Notes: generated by a model not told the origin, from the sequence alone. 64,000 bases of DNA from Thermosynechococcaceae cyanobacterium Okahandja (GCA_041530395.1 CP136945.1:2666001-2730000); one strand, 5' to 3'. Counted from the first letter of the stretch, positions 43,291 to 53,145 are shown. Translations and numbers: made by a program.

Positions 43291-45186
43291 ATGAAAGTCT
43301 CTTGGAAAACCATTCTTCTTTGGTCAATCCCACTGCTCTTGGTGGGCATATTGATTTGGCAGGGGGCTAGCAGCGTTATGCTCAGCCAAAGCCAGCCACC
43401 CCTGAACACCGCCAGCACCCGCATGAGCTATGGTCGGTTTCTCAGCTATCTGGAGGCGGGTCGCATTAGCCGCGTCGATATTTTTGATAATGGCCGCACG
43501 GCCATCGTCGATGTCTCAGATCCAGAACTCGTGAATGGGCGACCCTTACGGGTTCGTGTTGATATGCCCGGCACCTCGCCTGAAATCATTAGCAAACTCA
43601 GGGAGCAGCACGTTGAGTTAGATGTGCATCCCGCCCGTAACGACGGTGCCATTTGGGGGCTACTGGGCAATCTGCTGTTTCCCGTCCTGCTCATTGGCGG
43701 CCTCTTTTTCCTCTTCCGCCGCTCCAGCAATGTTCCAGGCGGCCCGGGGCAGGCTATGAACTTTGGCAAATCCCGGGCACGGTTTCAGATGGAAGCCAAA
43801 ACTGGCGTAATGTTTGACGATGTGGCGGGGGTGGATGAAGCAAAAGAAGAACTCCAAGAAGTGGTCACCTTCCTCAAAAAACCGGAAAAATTTACCGCCG
43901 TGGGGGCGCGCATTCCCAAGGGGGTGCTGTTGGTAGGCCCCCCAGGAACCGGCAAAACGATGCTGGCCAAAGCCATTGCCGGCGAAGCGGGCGTACCTTT
44001 CTTCTCAATCTCCGGCTCCGAGTTTGTGGAGATGTTTGTTGGGGTGGGAGCCTCGCGGGTGCGGGACCTCTTTAAGAAAGCCAAAGAAAATGCGCCCTGC
44101 CTCATTTTTATTGATGAGATTGATGCTGTGGGTCGCCAGCGCGGTGCCGGGATTGGTGGCGGCAACGACGAGCGGGAGCAAACCCTCAACCAACTACTTA
44201 CGGAAATGGATGGCTTTGAGGGCAACACGGGCATCATCATTATTGCGGCCACCAACCGTCCCGATGTCTTGGATGCGGCGCTGCTACGACCCGGGCGTTT
44301 TGATCGTCAGGTGATTGTGGATGCCCCCGACATCAAAGGCCGTCTCTCGATTCTTAAGGTGCACGCCCGCAACAAAAAACTGGCACCGGAAGTATCCCTT
44401 GAAACCATTGCCCGTCGCACCCCCGGCTTTACCGGAGCCGACTTGGCCAACCTGCTCAACGAAGCTGCCATCCTGACGGCGCGCCGTCGTAAACCCGCCA
44501 TCACCATGCTGGAAATTGACGATGCGGTGGATCGGGTCGTGGCCGGGATGGAAGGCACCCCCCTCATTGACGGCAAAAGTAAGCGCCTAATTGCCTACCA
44601 CGAGGTGGGGCACGCCATTGTGGGCACCCTACTCAAAGATCACGATCCGGTGCAGAAGGTGACGCTTGTGCCTCGGGGTCAAGCCCGTGGTCTGACGTGG
44701 TTCATGCCCTCGGAAGATTCCGGCCTAATTTCGCGATCGCAACTGATGGCGCGCATGGCCGGTGCTCTGGGGGGGCGTGCCGCTGAATACGTGGTCTTTG
44801 GCGATGCGGAAGTTACCACCGGTGCCAGCAACGATCTGCAACAGGTGACGGCGATGGCACGGCAGATGGTCACCCGCTTTGGCATGTCTGATCTGGGGCC
44901 ACTGTCTCTTGAAACCCAAAACGGCGAAGTCTTTCTGGGGCGGGACTTGGTTTCCCGCTCGGAATACTCCGAAGAAATTGCCGCGCGTATTGATGCTCAG
45001 GTGCGCGAACTGGTGCAGCACAGCTACGAGTTAGCCATCAAGCTGATCCGTGAGCATCGGGTGGTCATTGATCGGCTGGTGGATTTACTAGTGGAAAAAG
45101 AAACCATTGACGGTGAAGAGTTCCGGCAAATTGTTGCTGAGTACACCGTCGTTCCCGATAAGGAACGCTTTGTTCCCCAGCTTTAG
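43291..45186 (+). CDS. ftsH: ATP-dependent zinc metalloprotease FtsH
   Basis: About 631 residues from the ATG at 43291; the GTG at 43282 is less likely. Two membrane segments (about residues 9-26 and 122-143) flank a periplasmic/lumenal part. The AAA+ module follows, with Walker A GPPGTGKT (216-223), Walker [12 protein letters not shown] and the SRH (RPGRFDRQ). The protease zinc motif is HEVGH (437-441). It degrades membrane proteins; cyanobacterial FtsH homologues remove photodamaged D1 from photosystem II or act in other stress roles. Which of the usual four paralogues this is cannot be told without alignment. A terminator follows. Confidence 0.96.
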   Translation: MKVSWKTILLWSIPLLLVGILIWQGASSVMLSQSQPPLNTASTRMSYGRFLSYLEAGRISRVDIFDNGRTAIVDVSDPELVNGRPLRVRVDMPGTSPEIISKLREQHVELDVHPARNDGAIWGLLGNLLFPVLLIGGLFFLFRRSSNVPGGPGQAMNFGKSRARFQMEAKTGVMFDDVAGVDEAKEELQEVVTFLKKPEKFTAVGARIPKGVLLVGPPGTGKTMLAKAIAGEAGVPFFSISGSEFVEMFVGVGASRVRDLFKKAKENAPCLIFIDEIDAVGRQRGAGIGGGNDEREQTLNQLLTEMDGFEGNTGIIIIAATNRPDVLDAALLRPGRFDRQVIVDAPDIKGRLSILKVHARNKKLAPEVSLETIARRTPGFTGADLANLLNEAAILTARRRKPAITMLEIDDAVDRVVAGMEGTPLIDGKSKRLIAYHEVGHAIVGTLLKDHDPVQKVTLVPRGQARGLTWFMPSEDSGLISRSQLMARMAGALGGRAAEYVVFGDAEVTTGASNDLQQVTAMARQMVTRFGMSDLGPLSLETQNGEVFLGRDLVSRSEYSEEIAARIDAQVRELVQHSYELAIKLIREHRVVIDRLVDLLVEKETIDGEEFRQIVAEYTVVPDKERFVPQL

Positions 45187-45226
45187 GTCAGTGCTGCCTA
45201 ATGTAAGGGAATACTAATGGGGTGTG

Positions 45227-45250
45227 GGGGTGAACCTGCACCCTATTTTT
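45227..45250 (+). terminator. Terminator after ftsH
   Basis: GGGTG (45228-45232) pairs with CACCC (45239-45243) around the loop AACCTG, followed by TATTTTTGTATTTTT. The stem is short, but the placement after ftsH and the T-rich tail support a rho-independent terminator. Confidence 0.55.
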
Positions 45251-45305
45251 GTATTTTTGCCGCTCGATACCCCTATGATTCAATGGAGCCTTCCCCCCTA
45301 AACCT

Positions 45306-46163
45306 ATGGCTTGCTGGCAAGTTGACTTCTATCGCCGCCCGCTGCAAACGCCGACCGGGATTCCCCTGTGGGAGTTAGTGATCTGTGATCCAGAGCAGCA
45401 ATTTTACTACACTACTTTTTGCCCCGAGCCGTTGGCCACCGCTTCGTGGCTGAGCCAAGCCTTAGCCAATTGCGGCCAGCCCTTGCCGGATCGGGTGCAG
45501 GTGTTTCGGCCTCAAAGTTTGGGATTGCTGGAGGTTGCGTGTCAGTCCTTAAATGTCCCCCTAGAAGCCACCCGCCGCACCCGTGCCCTGAAGGAATTTT
45601 TGCGCCAGCGAGCCGCCATCTACCCCACCCTCGAAACCTACACTGGTGCCGCTTACGATCCCTTGGTAATTGAGCAACCACCACCGCTGCCCCTGCCGGA
45701 TGATATTTGGGGAGATTACTGGCAATTTGCCGCCATTACCCCCGGCGAGCTGAGCCAACTCATGCAGTACCCACTGCGCATTCTCTCCTTTGAGATGGAT
45801 ATGCTGCCGGAGGCGCTCGGTCTAAGTACGAACTGCCCCATTCCCGGCATCATTCTTTACGGTGGTCGCAAGTCGCTGAAGTTGGCGCGGTGGTTTCAGG
45901 AGCAATCTCCCTATCGGCTGGAGTTCATTCGCGGTGAACCCTGCGGTGTTATCCTCCACAGTGGCCTGCGCGATCGCTGGGTCTTTTTAACCTTTGTTAA
46001 CGCCGAAATTGCGGCGGCGGGCGATGTTTTTCGGGAACGCCTAACCCAGAGTCAAGGCTTGCACTTTTTGCTCATCCAGCCGGCTGAAAACGATACCACC
46101 TATACGGCGCTCTGGCTGCTGCATCCCCTTGAGGGTTACACTGAAGGGTTACGGGGAGGGTGA
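45306..46163 (+). CDS. Tab2/Atab2 family RNA-binding protein
   Basis: A 285-residue protein of the Tab2/Atab2 group. The N-terminal WQVDFYRRPLQTPTGIPLWELVICDP is followed by FRPQSLGLLEVACQSL, an interior LPDDIWGDYWQFAAI segment and the end block with LRDRWVFLTFVNAEIAAAGDVF. In plants and algae the homologue binds mRNAs for photosystem I and II proteins and promotes their translation; the cyanobacterial protein is thought to have a related role in photosystem assembly. Alone after the ftsH terminator. Its end overlaps the convergent NYN gene by 28 bases. Confidence 0.88.
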   Translation: MACWQVDFYRRPLQTPTGIPLWELVICDPEQQFYYTTFCPEPLATASWLSQALANCGQPLPDRVQVFRPQSLGLLEVACQSLNVPLEATRRTRALKEFLRQRAAIYPTLETYTGAAYDPLVIEQPPPLPLPDDIWGDYWQFAAITPGELSQLMQYPLRILSFEMDMLPEALGLSTNCPIPGIILYGGRKSLKLARWFQEQSPYRLEFIRGEPCGVILHSGLRDRWVFLTFVNAEIAAAGDVFRERLTQSQGLHFLLIQPAENDTTYTALWLLHPLEGYTEGLRGG

Positions 46164-47824
46164 TTGTTGCTTTGTGGCGGCAAGCCCATGCCAAAGGGCA
46201 CCGCTTTGACAAAGACGGCTTCATCAATCACTTCCCCCAAAGTTGCAAGGCGCTCCTGAACCACCTGCCGAAAACTCGCTTGAGTCATTGTCACCAAATC
46301 AGCCATGGTCTTGATCTGCGAATTTAAGGACAGTGTACAACCATTTGGATTTTGTTTTTTAGCTAAAACGTTCACTTTAACATAGTTTGCCAATGCTCGC
46401 TTTACCCCATTTCTATTCGATGGGAATTGCTCATTTTTAAAATATTCGACAATGAGATTAATCGCTTTGTTAAGGGATATATGATGTGGTTTATTGGCAA
46501 TTAACCACTGCCCCACATAATTTAGAAGTGGATCACCAGCTAACTCATCCGCAAAAATGCCACGATACACGGCAACGGTGTGAATGGGCTTAGGTTCATA
46601 GGAGCGAACGATTGAATTTTCTGGCAGGTTATCGCGCCAGCATAAAATTATCTTGTGCTGGGAGTTATCCACTGCTAAACAAAGGGGTAAATTATTCTGT
46701 TCTGTAATATAGCCAATTAGCTCAGAAGGCTTGCAAAATCCAAAACGTAAGGGATCAAGTTTAGGAATTACTTGTTTGAGCTCGTTGAAAAATTTAATAA
46801 AATCTATTCCTTGCTTAAGCTGCTTTTGCTTTGTAGCATCAGATGTATAGTAGTTAATTAGCTCAAGAATTTTAGCCAATTCCAAATTTTTAATTTCTGT
46901 AAAATCAGCATCTTTTGGATAAGTGATCTGAGAAATCCGTGGTGGGCGAATTTTTATGGGGACTTGAAGGGACTTTTGACTACTTGTATTTGTTATGTTT
47001 GGCGGACTAGTACCATTTTGAATCAGGGGATTGTCTAATAAAATAAAGTTGTGGCACACCCGTTGAAGGCTGTCACTGGCGGAGCCACGGTAGGCACAGC
47101 CAATCACTGTTTTGCCGTAGTCCCTAAGTTTGAGGGCAATCGAGCCAAAGCCGCCATCCCCAGAGACCAGCACAAACGTATTAATGTCTGGATGCTGATG
47201 AATAATATCAATGGCATCCACAGCAAGTTGAATATCGGCAGCATTCCGTTGATCGCGATTACGGCCATAGACTGCCACCCGCTCAATCTGTAACTGATCT
47301 AACTGTGGACTAAGGTTTTGCAAAACTTGGTTCATCCAGTTGCCGTAGGCACGCTGAACCTGCACCTCCCCCACCTGAACACTATGCTTGATGGCATCCA
47401 AGATGTTCGGGATTGATACCAACTCACTCACTTTGGTGGGGTCAAGGCGCTGACCCTGCACGAATACTAAATTTTCAATGTCGTATAGAATGGCAGTGCG
47501 AGGCGGGTGGTGCTCAGGGGCGGGTGGTGATTGTAGCGCTGTTTTTAGCAGCGCTAGCTCCCTAGATTGGGTCTCTAAAATAGTGTGTAGGGTTTCGACC
47601 GATTCTAGGATTTTCTGAGTATCCGGAGTGCTGGTGCTGCTAACCGGTTGCTGCCAAGCGTCTCTGGGTGGGTGTTCTTTGCGACTGAGTAGTGGTGCGG
47701 CGGCTAAGGCTCCGAGGCTACTGCCAATCAGCGGCGCAAAACGCTGGTTGGGCTGTAAAACCATTGCAATGCTACCTGCAACAATCGCGCTTAGAGGCGT
47801 AATGAACCAAACGTCTGGCTTCAT
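46136..47824 (-). CDS. Membrane-anchored NYN-domain (LabA/DUF88-like) protein
   Basis: A 562-residue protein. It begins with one or two hydrophobic helices (ITPLSAIVAGSIAMVL and IGSSLGALAAAPLL, residues 8-46), then a helical linker and an NYN domain of the PIN-like nuclease superfamily (about 109-260). The acidic residues are at Asp115 (ILYDIENL), Asp197/Asp203 (NAADIQLAVDAI) and Asp223 (VSGDGGFG). The C-terminal 290 residues contain OST-HTH/LOTUS-like helical units (RFGFCKPSELIGYI), with low confidence. NYN proteins cleave or bind RNA. The DNA from about 46340 to 47050 is clearly AT-richer than its surroundings. It has its own promoter (47867-47895) and overlaps tab2 at the 3' end. Confidence 0.82.
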   Translation of the reverse strand: MKPDVWFITPLSAIVAGSIAMVLQPNQRFAPLIGSSLGALAAAPLLSRKEHPPRDAWQQPVSSTSTPDTQKILESVETLHTILETQSRELALLKTALQSPPAPEHHPPRTAILYDIENLVFVQGQRLDPTKVSELVSIPNILDAIKHSVQVGEVQVQRAYGNWMNQVLQNLSPQLDQLQIERVAVYGRNRDQRNAADIQLAVDAIDIIHQHPDINTFVLVSGDGGFGSIALKLRDYGKTVIGCAYRGSASDSLQRVCHNFILLDNPLIQNGTSPPNITNTSSQKSLQVPIKIRPPRISQITYPKDADFTEIKNLELAKILELINYYTSDATKQKQLKQGIDFIKFFNELKQVIPKLDPLRFGFCKPSELIGYITEQNNLPLCLAVDNSQHKIILCWRDNLPENSIVRSYEPKPIHTVAVYRGIFADELAGDPLLNYVGQWLIANKPHHISLNKAINLIVEYFKNEQFPSNRNGVKRALANYVKVNVLAKKQNPNGCTLSLNSQIKTMADLVTMTQASFRQVVQERLATLGEVIDEAVFVKAVPFGMGLPPQSNNHPPRNPSV

Positions 47825-47866
47825 GCAGCGGTCAACGTTACCTAGATCACACTAAATTAGCCCATG

Positions 47867-47895
47867 ATTATACCAAAAAATGTTTAAATTGTCTG
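47867..47895 (-). promoter_or_regulatory. Promoter of the NYN-domain gene
   Basis: On the minus strand CAGACA (47895-47890, four of six) lies 17 bases before a perfect TATAAT (47872-47867). The spacer is AT-rich. Transcription would start near 47860, about 36 bases before the NYN gene's ATG at 47824. Confidence 0.6.
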
Positions 47896-47922
47896 ATGCT
47901 GAATAGGCCATGCCCCAACTGT

Positions 47923-49029
47923 CTAAAAGCCCATGACGTTTGCCACGGTCTGTTCGCTGGGGTCAATGTGACGATGGAAGCGATCGCTGTGCTGCTGTAG
48001 GGCAGTTTCCGGATCTTTCAGACCATTGCCGGTAAGGACACAGACGACCGTGGCACCCGTGGGAACCTGATCCGCTAGCTTCAGCAGGCCAGCCACGGAG
48101 GCGGCACTGGCGGGTTCACAGAAAATCCCTTCCTCCGAGGCCAGCAAACAGTAAGCATGGAGGATTTCGGCATCACTGACGGCGTTAAAGGCACCTTGGC
48201 TGGCATCTTTGACGGCGATCGCCCGCTGCCAGTTGGCCGGATTGCCAATCCGAATGGCGGTCGCAACCGTTTCCGGATGTGTCACAACAGCCCCATTCAC
48301 TAGGGGAGCCGAGCCTGCGGCTTGAAACCCCATCATCCGTGGTAGGCGATCGCAGCGGTTTTGTTCGCGATACTGACAAAAGCCCATCCAGTAGGCGGTA
48401 ATATTGCCCGCATTCCCCATAGGGATACACAGCCAGTCCGGGGCATTGCCCAAGCTATCTACCACCTCAAAGGCGGCTGTTTTTTGCCCCTCCAGTCGGT
48501 AGGGATTCACAGAGTTGACCAAGGTAATGGGGTAGGTATCTGCCATCACCCGCACAATTTCGAGGGCTTGGTCAAAATTCCCTTCAATGGCAATCACTTC
48601 CGCACCGTAGAGCAGCGCTTGCGCCAGCTTCCCTTGGGCAACATAGCCTTCCGGCACCAACACGTAGGCCCGCAGACCCGCACGGCGGGCGTAGGCGGCG
48701 GCAGCGGCGGAGGTATTGCCCGTACTGGCGCAGATGACCGCCTCTGCCCCGGCTTCCTTGGCTTTCGAGATGGCCATGGTCATGCCGCGATCTTTGAAAC
48801 TGCCGGTCGGGTTAAGGCCGTCGTACTTGACATAGACCGACACATTGCGACCAATGCGCTCCGCAATGCGAGGCACCGGAATCAACGGGGTATTTCCTTC
48901 GTAAAGGGTCACAATAGGGGTGCGATCGCTCACCGGCAAAAAGTCACCGTAGGCATGAATTAAGCCATGCCAAGCCGGACGAATAGGAGGGGCAGAAAGG
49001 GTTACAGGCACAGGTACGCAGTCAGTCAA
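47923..49029 (-). CDS. thrC: Threonine synthase
   Basis: A 368-residue PLP enzyme that turns O-phosphohomoserine into threonine. It shows [20 protein letters not shown], the PLP Lys in [11 protein letters not shown], the phosphate cradle [14 protein letters not shown] and, near the C-terminus, [13 protein letters not shown]. The length is that of the short (class I plant-unlike) bacterial form. The longest frame starts at TTG 49029; GTG at 49011 is the other choice. It is alone, divergent from the phosphatase gene. Confidence 0.95.
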   Translation of the reverse strand: MTDCVPVPVTLSAPPIRPAWHGLIHAYGDFLPVSDRTPIVTLYEGNTPLIPVPRIAERIGRNVSVYVKYDGLNPTGSFKDRGMTMAISKAKEAGAEAVICASTGNTSAAAAAYARRAGLRAYVLVPEGYVAQGKLAQALLYGAEVIAIEGNFDQALEIVRVMADTYPITLVNSVNPYRLEGQKTAAFEVVDSLGNAPDWLCIPMGNAGNITAYWMGFCQYREQNRCDRLPRMMGFQAAGSAPLVNGAVVTHPETVATAIRIGNPANWQRAIAVKDASQGAFNAVSDAEILHAYCLLASEEGIFCEPASAASVAGLLKLADQVPTGATVVCVLTGNGLKDPETALQQHSDRFHRHIDPSEQTVANVMGF

Positions 49030-49169
49030 TGATGGATAAATATAGATGAATCAGCGGCAGGCTAACGATAGGGCGCAGCCACTCAGTACGATAATTCTAC
49101 CGAGGAGTGCAGCAATTGCCAATTTTGTGTCTTCGCAACGAGCCAAGTATTGTGCCAAAGGGGGGCAGC

Positions 49170-49802
49170 ATGCGATTAATTTTGGTGCGCCACGGGGAAG
49201 CGGAGGGGAATGCAGCGGGGGTGATGCTCGGTCGGCAGGATGTGCCCCTAACGGAACGGGGACAGCGGCAGGCGCTGACCCTAGGCCGGGTGCTCCCCCA
49301 GCCTGATTTTATCTACACCAGTCCGCTGCAACGCTGTGTGCAAACTGCCATACTCATGAACCCTGTTCCCCATCTCAAGATTCAGGAGTTGGCCGAACTC
49401 ATTGAAATTGATCAGGGGATTTTTACGGGGTTGACGTGGTCTCAAGCTTGGGAGCAACAGCCCGACTTATGTGAGGAGCTAGAGGAAAATGACTGCCTAG
49501 TACCCATTCCCGAGGCGGAGTCCTTGGCAGTGGCATGGCAGCGAGCCAAGCAAGCCTGGAAGCGCCTGCGTCGCCATGGGGATGAACACTGCGTTTGGTG
49601 TATTTCCCACGGCGGTTTTTTGCAGTGTTTAGTGAGTGTTGTCTTGGGCAGCGATCGCCTCTGGGGCATTAACATCCCACCAGCGGCATGGTTTGACTTT
49701 GACCTACGAGTTGATCTGGAGGGTCGCTTTGAGGCCGAGAATTTACATTGGTGGCAAATTAATAACTTTAATGCCACGGTTAGTGCTGAGGAGCAGGCTT
49801 AA
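49170..49802 (+). CDS. Histidine phosphatase (phosphoglycerate mutase-like) family protein
   Basis: A 210-residue protein from the ATG at 49170 with GGGGG upstream; the frame opens at 49107. The catalytic RHGEAEGN block is in residues 6-15 (LVRHGEAEG), the second Arg is in SPLQRCVQTA, and the second catalytic His is in CISHGGFLQCL. The members are phosphatases or mutases that act on small phospho-compounds; the absence of mutase-specific insertions makes a phosphatase more likely. Substrate unknown. It is divergent from thrC and stops 17 bases before the tRNA-Leu gene on the opposite strand. Confidence 0.88.
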   Translation: MRLILVRHGEAEGNAAGVMLGRQDVPLTERGQRQALTLGRVLPQPDFIYTSPLQRCVQTAILMNPVPHLKIQELAELIEIDQGIFTGLTWSQAWEQQPDLCEELEENDCLVPIPEAESLAVAWQRAKQAWKRLRRHGDEHCVWCISHGGFLQCLVSVVLGSDRLWGINIPPAAWFDFDLRVDLEGRFEAENLHWWQINNFNATVSAEEQA

Positions 49803-49818
49803 TTGCACTGTGCATCAA

Positions 49819-49900
49819 TGGGCGAGGTCAGACTCGAACTGACATGGGGAAACCCCGCTACATTTTGAGTGTAGTGCGTCTACCATTTCGCCACTCGCCC
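49819..49900 (-). tRNA. tRNA-Leu (anticodon CAA)
   Basis: On the minus strand, the acceptor stem GGGCGAG/CTCGCCC is followed by the D arm GCGAAATGGTAGACGC and the anticodon stem CTACA/TGTAG with loop CTCAAAA. This gives anticodon CAA, which reads UUG. The long variable arm (GGGGTTTCCCC) is typical of tRNA-Leu. The T arm is GTCAG TTCGAGT CTGAC, and the discriminator is A. CCA is not encoded. Confidence 0.96.
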
Positions 49901-49956
49901 TCAGACTTACTACTATACCACGATTGGCTGGCGGGTCCACCGGTCATTGTTGCCAC

Positions 49957-51630
49957 CTAGGGGGTTGATTCCAACGGCGGCACGGCGGAGAGCTTAGCAA
50001 GGGCGCAGTGCACCAAGAATTGTAGGCTAGGCAGTTGCCGGATATGGGGCGAGTAGTACAGGTTAGCGTTGCCGCGATCGGTGTCTTCCCAGAATTTGGG
50101 TTGCGCCTGCTCCAGACGGGCGCAATTTTGTAAGAACGCTCGCTCAAAGGTTGCCGTTCCCAACACTGTGGCATCCTCGACAATATCGGCAACAATGCGC
50201 TCGGCCAAAGGTTGCTGCTGTCGCTCGAGGTAAAATAAGGCCAAGCCCATTTGCAGTAGGCGCACCCCTGTACTTTTACTGCTGGGGCGATCGCCATTTT
50301 GGGGCTGGCTGAGATCCGGTGGATTGTCAAGGCGCAGCATCTCCTCAAGCAGTTCCAGTTGTATTGCGTCCTCCCACTGGGCTTCGTTCACCAGAATCAA
50401 GATTTTTTTTAGCTCCGCCGCAAACACATCCACAATAAAGTACAGAGCCGGGCTTTGCTGCGCCAGTTGATAAATTTCATTGCCATAGCGGCGCAGATAA
50501 TTTACACTTTTTTGGGCAATGCGGCAGTGGCGGTAATGCACCAGACTTTCAATAAAGCGGCGATAGTGAAAGGCCAGATTGTAGAGATTACGCGCCTCGT
50601 TATGGCGGCTGCCGTGCTTGATGGCAAACCGCAGCATTGTATTAAACCGAATAACAATTAACTCCAGCAGATCCTCATCCCCTGAACTAAGGATGGCGTG
50701 GGCGATCGCGCACATTTCCGAGCCACAGAGGGAGGCTAAATTAAACTCATTTTCCTCTAAAAAACGGACGTAGGCATTGCCCAAAAGGCGAAAACATTTT
50801 TGTTCATAAAAGCTCCGCTGCTGCTCAATTTGCTCAAACTGATCAAACATGGTTTTGAAGGAAATATCCGCCGTCACCGCGCTACTCAGGCGGAAAAGAT
50901 AGGGCGAGTAGTTCCGCTTCAGGGCAATATAGTGCTGTAGTAAGCCACTCATGGCTTCAATAATGGCGGCCTGTGGCTCCCGAAACGCAACATAAGTGAG
51001 CAGATCATCCAGTTGGTTTAGCCCGGCAATGAGGTATGCTTGGCTCCGTCGCACCAGTCGCGGCTGATACCCCTGCCCCCGCTGCAAACCGCCCATAAAG
51101 GAGCGCTGGCGCTGATAAATTTGCTGCACTACACTTTCCGGTTGAATGGCGTTCAAAATGTAAAAAATATAGGGGAGCGCCGTAATAATCGCGAGGGGCA
51201 GTAAGCCGTACAGGTTCAGCAGCGTGCTGCCCACCGGATGCAAACCCAGATCCGCCAAAACTTTAACGTAGAGAATGTGGGCACCACCCAGCACTAAGCA
51301 CCAGACGTAAATAAGACTGATCCAGTCATGCATGTATAGCTCAGTAATTTTGGGAATATTCTGAGCGGCAATGGAAATCACAATAATCAGGGTGCCCAAG
51401 GTTAGGCCAATAACCGCCAGCCAGACCTCGGGTGCAAAGCCAACGTCAATGTCAAGGCTAGGGCTGCTCAGGAGTTGCGCAAGGGCAGGACTATGGGAGC
51501 CAAGCTGACCTAGGAGGAGATTTACGGCTCCATCAAGGGTGGCGATCGCCCCAAGGCTAATCACAAACGCAATCAAGGAACGCGGTAGGCCATCCATGGC
51601 ATAGCTGAAGATCCACTGGTGCAGGCCCAT
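49957..51630 (-). CDS. Large membrane protein of unknown function
   Basis: A 557-residue protein. The N-terminal 160 residues hold four membrane helices (SLIAFVISLGAIATL, VWLAVIGLTLGTLIIVISIAA, WISLIYVWCLVLGGAHILYV and YGLLPLAIITALPYIFYIL). The remaining 400 residues are helical and cytoplasmic, rich in aromatic and Leu residues (EQIEQQRSFYEQKCFRLLGNAYVRF). The layout, a four-helix membrane part followed by a long helical soluble part, recalls DUF2254-type proteins, but I do not claim the family. It lies between the tRNA gene and apcC, on the apc operon's strand but behind a likely terminator. Confidence 0.65.
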   Translation of the reverse strand: MGLHQWIFSYAMDGLPRSLIAFVISLGAIATLDGAVNLLLGQLGSHSPALAQLLSSPSLDIDVGFAPEVWLAVIGLTLGTLIIVISIAAQNIPKITELYMHDWISLIYVWCLVLGGAHILYVKVLADLGLHPVGSTLLNLYGLLPLAIITALPYIFYILNAIQPESVVQQIYQRQRSFMGGLQRGQGYQPRLVRRSQAYLIAGLNQLDDLLTYVAFREPQAAIIEAMSGLLQHYIALKRNYSPYLFRLSSAVTADISFKTMFDQFEQIEQQRSFYEQKCFRLLGNAYVRFLEENEFNLASLCGSEMCAIAHAILSSGDEDLLELIVIRFNTMLRFAIKHGSRHNEARNLYNLAFHYRRFIESLVHYRHCRIAQKSVNYLRRYGNEIYQLAQQSPALYFIVDVFAAELKKILILVNEAQWEDAIQLELLEEMLRLDNPPDLSQPQNGDRPSSKSTGVRLLQMGLALFYLERQQQPLAERIVADIVEDATVLGTATFERAFLQNCARLEQAQPKFWEDTDRGNANLYYSPHIRQLPSLQFLVHCALAKLSAVPPLESTP

Positions 51631-51662
51631 GACATCGTTCTCGGTAGGCGGAAGGAACCATC

Positions 51663-51731
51663 AAAACCAAAAACTCCACCGCCGTGATTATCGTCAAAGT
51701 CACAGAGTCTCAAACGATGATCCTAGCGGTG
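51663..51731 (-). terminator. Possible terminator of the apc operon
   Basis: Downstream of apcC on the minus strand, CACCGC pairs with GCGGTG about 37 bases on, with a second inner pairing (ATCGT/ACGAT). The outer arm is followed by GAGTTTTTGGTTTTG. The structure is long and imperfect, but the T-rich tail in the right orientation supports it. Confidence 0.45.
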
Positions 51732-51769
51732 AAGTCTCTACCCATTGGGGAGGCGTGGCCAGCAGCAAC

Positions 51770-51973
51770 CTAGGCCAGACCCGTATTTACACCCGGTTTA
51801 CCGGTGGAAAGCTCAACCTTGACAATTTTGCCCCCCATTTTCTGGATGCGCTGCTGCTCGCGAAACCAGTTTTCGTAGGGCACCAACTTAGTGAAGTAGG
51901 TATTTTGTAATTCGCGCTGCGTACGAATGCGAGTCTGGCTCGGAACGCAGGCGGTAATTTTGAACATGCGCAT
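51770..51973 (-). CDS. apcC: Allophycocyanin core linker L(C) 7.8
   Basis: A 67-residue linker, MRMFKITACVPSQTRIRTQREL at the start and LSTGKPGVNTGLA at the end, nearly identical to the known thermophilic ApcC proteins. It inserts into the hole of the allophycocyanin trimers that end the phycobilisome core and tunes their absorption. It follows apcB by about 144 bases; that spacer has a long-range inverted repeat, consistent with the low apcC mRNA level relative to apcAB seen in other cyanobacteria. Confidence 0.97.
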   Translation of the reverse strand: MRMFKITACVPSQTRIRTQRELQNTYFTKLVPYENWFREQQRIQKMGGKIVKVELSTGKPGVNTGLA

Positions 51974-52011
51974 GGGATCAGTGACTCCAAATCTGCGTAG
52001 GGTGATTACAC

Positions 52012-52093
52012 GTCTGGGAGCTAAAGGCCAGAATCAGACTGTTTAAGCAGAATTGCCATGACAGGCTGACATCCTAACCCCTAACTCCCAGAC
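52012..52093 (-). repeat. Inverted repeat in the apcB-apcC spacer
   Basis: GTCTGGGAG (52012-52020) and CTCCCAGAC (52085-52093) form a perfect nine-base-pair stem enclosing 64 bases. The flanks are partly complementary too (CACGT outside). It may be an RNA processing or attenuating structure that sets the ratio of apcAB to apcC transcripts. Confidence 0.6.
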
Positions 52094-52117
52094 CGACGTG
52101 CTACTGGAGAGCCGTAA

Positions 52118-52603
52118 TTAGCTTAAGCCAGAGCAGATGTAGTCGAAGTAGATGCCCATTTCTTTACCGGCATCGGCACCCACCAAGCTGGCGGTGACTT
52201 CTTTCATGGCTTGGATGGCTTGCACGGTGGCGGCAATGGGCACACCCAAGGAGTTGTAGGTCTCCTTCAAGCCGTTCAGCACCCGCTCATCGAGGATGGA
52301 GGGGTCACCCGCCAACATGGCATAGGTGGCATAGCGGAGGTAGTAGTCGAGGTCGCGGATACAGGCGGCATAGCGACGGGTGGTGTACATGTTTCCACCG
52401 GGACGGGTGATGTCCGAGTACAGCAGCGACTTGGCCACGGCTTCTTTGACGATACCGGCAGCGTTGGCACTGATCACGGTAGCGGCACGAACGCGCAGTT
52501 CACCGGTGGCAAAGTAGGCTTTCAGCTTTTCTAGGGCAGCGGTATCGAGGTATTTGCCCTGAACGTCGGACGAGTTGATGACAGCGGTAATCGCGTCTTG
52601 CAT
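52118..52603 (-). CDS. apcB: Allophycocyanin beta subunit
   Basis: A 161-residue phycobiliprotein with the phycocyanobilin-binding Cys81 ([20 protein letters not shown]) and Asn71 in GGNMY, the residue methylated in beta subunits. It begins [20 protein letters not shown] and ends [10 protein letters not shown]. It pairs with ApcA in the disc trimers of the phycobilisome core that pass energy to photosystem II. Second gene of the apc operon, 56 bases after apcA. Confidence 0.98.
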   Translation of the reverse strand: MQDAITAVINSSDVQGKYLDTAALEKLKAYFATGELRVRAATVISANAAGIVKEAVAKSLLYSDITRPGGNMYTTRRYAACIRDLDYYLRYATYAMLAGDPSILDERVLNGLKETYNSLGVPIAATVQAIQAMKEVTASLVGADAGKEMGIYFDYICSGLS

Positions 52604-52659
52604 GGTTCGTTTTCCTCAGAAGATTTTCTAGTGATGGATACAGTTCAAGCGCACGAGAC

Positions 52660-53145
52660 CTACTGCATGGCCCCAATGACGAAGTCAAAGTAAGAACCCG
52701 CTTCGGCAGCATCTTCCGCCGAGAGCAAGGAAGCGGCAACGTTCTTCATTGCCCGCACCCCTTCTGCCACCGCCGGAATGGGAGTGCCCAGGGAGTTGTA
52801 CATTTCCCGTACGCCCACCAAGCCGATTTCTTCGATGGGGGTGACATCGCCAGCGACGATACCGTAGGTGACTAACCGCAGGTAGTAGTCAAGGTCGCGC
52901 AGGCAGGTGGCGGTCATTTCTTCACCGTAGGCATTGCCACCGGGGGAGACCACATCAGGGCGCTTTTGGAACAGTTGATCGCCAGCTTGCTTAACAATCC
53001 GCTCGCGGTTTTCCGTCAGGGTTTGGGCAATGCGCAGACGACGCTCGCCAGTGCTGACAAAGCTTTTAATGCGATCCAATTCGCCGGGGCTGAGGTAACG
53101 GGCCTCGGCATCAGCATTCACGATCGATTTCGTGACGACGCTCAT
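52660..53145 (-). CDS. apcA: Allophycocyanin alpha subunit
   Basis: A 161-residue phycobiliprotein; Cys81 ([19 protein letters not shown]) binds phycocyanobilin. Starts [22 protein letters not shown], ends [10 protein letters not shown]. It is the first gene of apcA-apcB-apcC. GGAGG stands just before the ATG. apcE, the core-membrane linker gene that heads the operon in some cyanobacteria, is not upstream here: a DUF3067 gene is. The long leader region (53146-53377) holds a pair of TTAACATT repeats. Confidence 0.98.
   Translation of the reverse strand: MSVVTKSIVNADAEARYLSPGELDRIKSFVSTGERRLRIAQTLTENRERIVKQAGDQLFQKRPDVVSPGGNAYGEEMTATCLRDLDYYLRLVTYGIVAGDVTPIEEIGLVGVREMYNSLGTPIPAVAEGVRAMKNVAASLLSAEDAAEAGSYFDFVIGAMQ

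Noticed and set aside
46340-47050. AT-rich stretch as an integrated mobile element
   Set aside because: No inverted repeats, target duplications or transposase are visible, and the reading frame continues through it without break.
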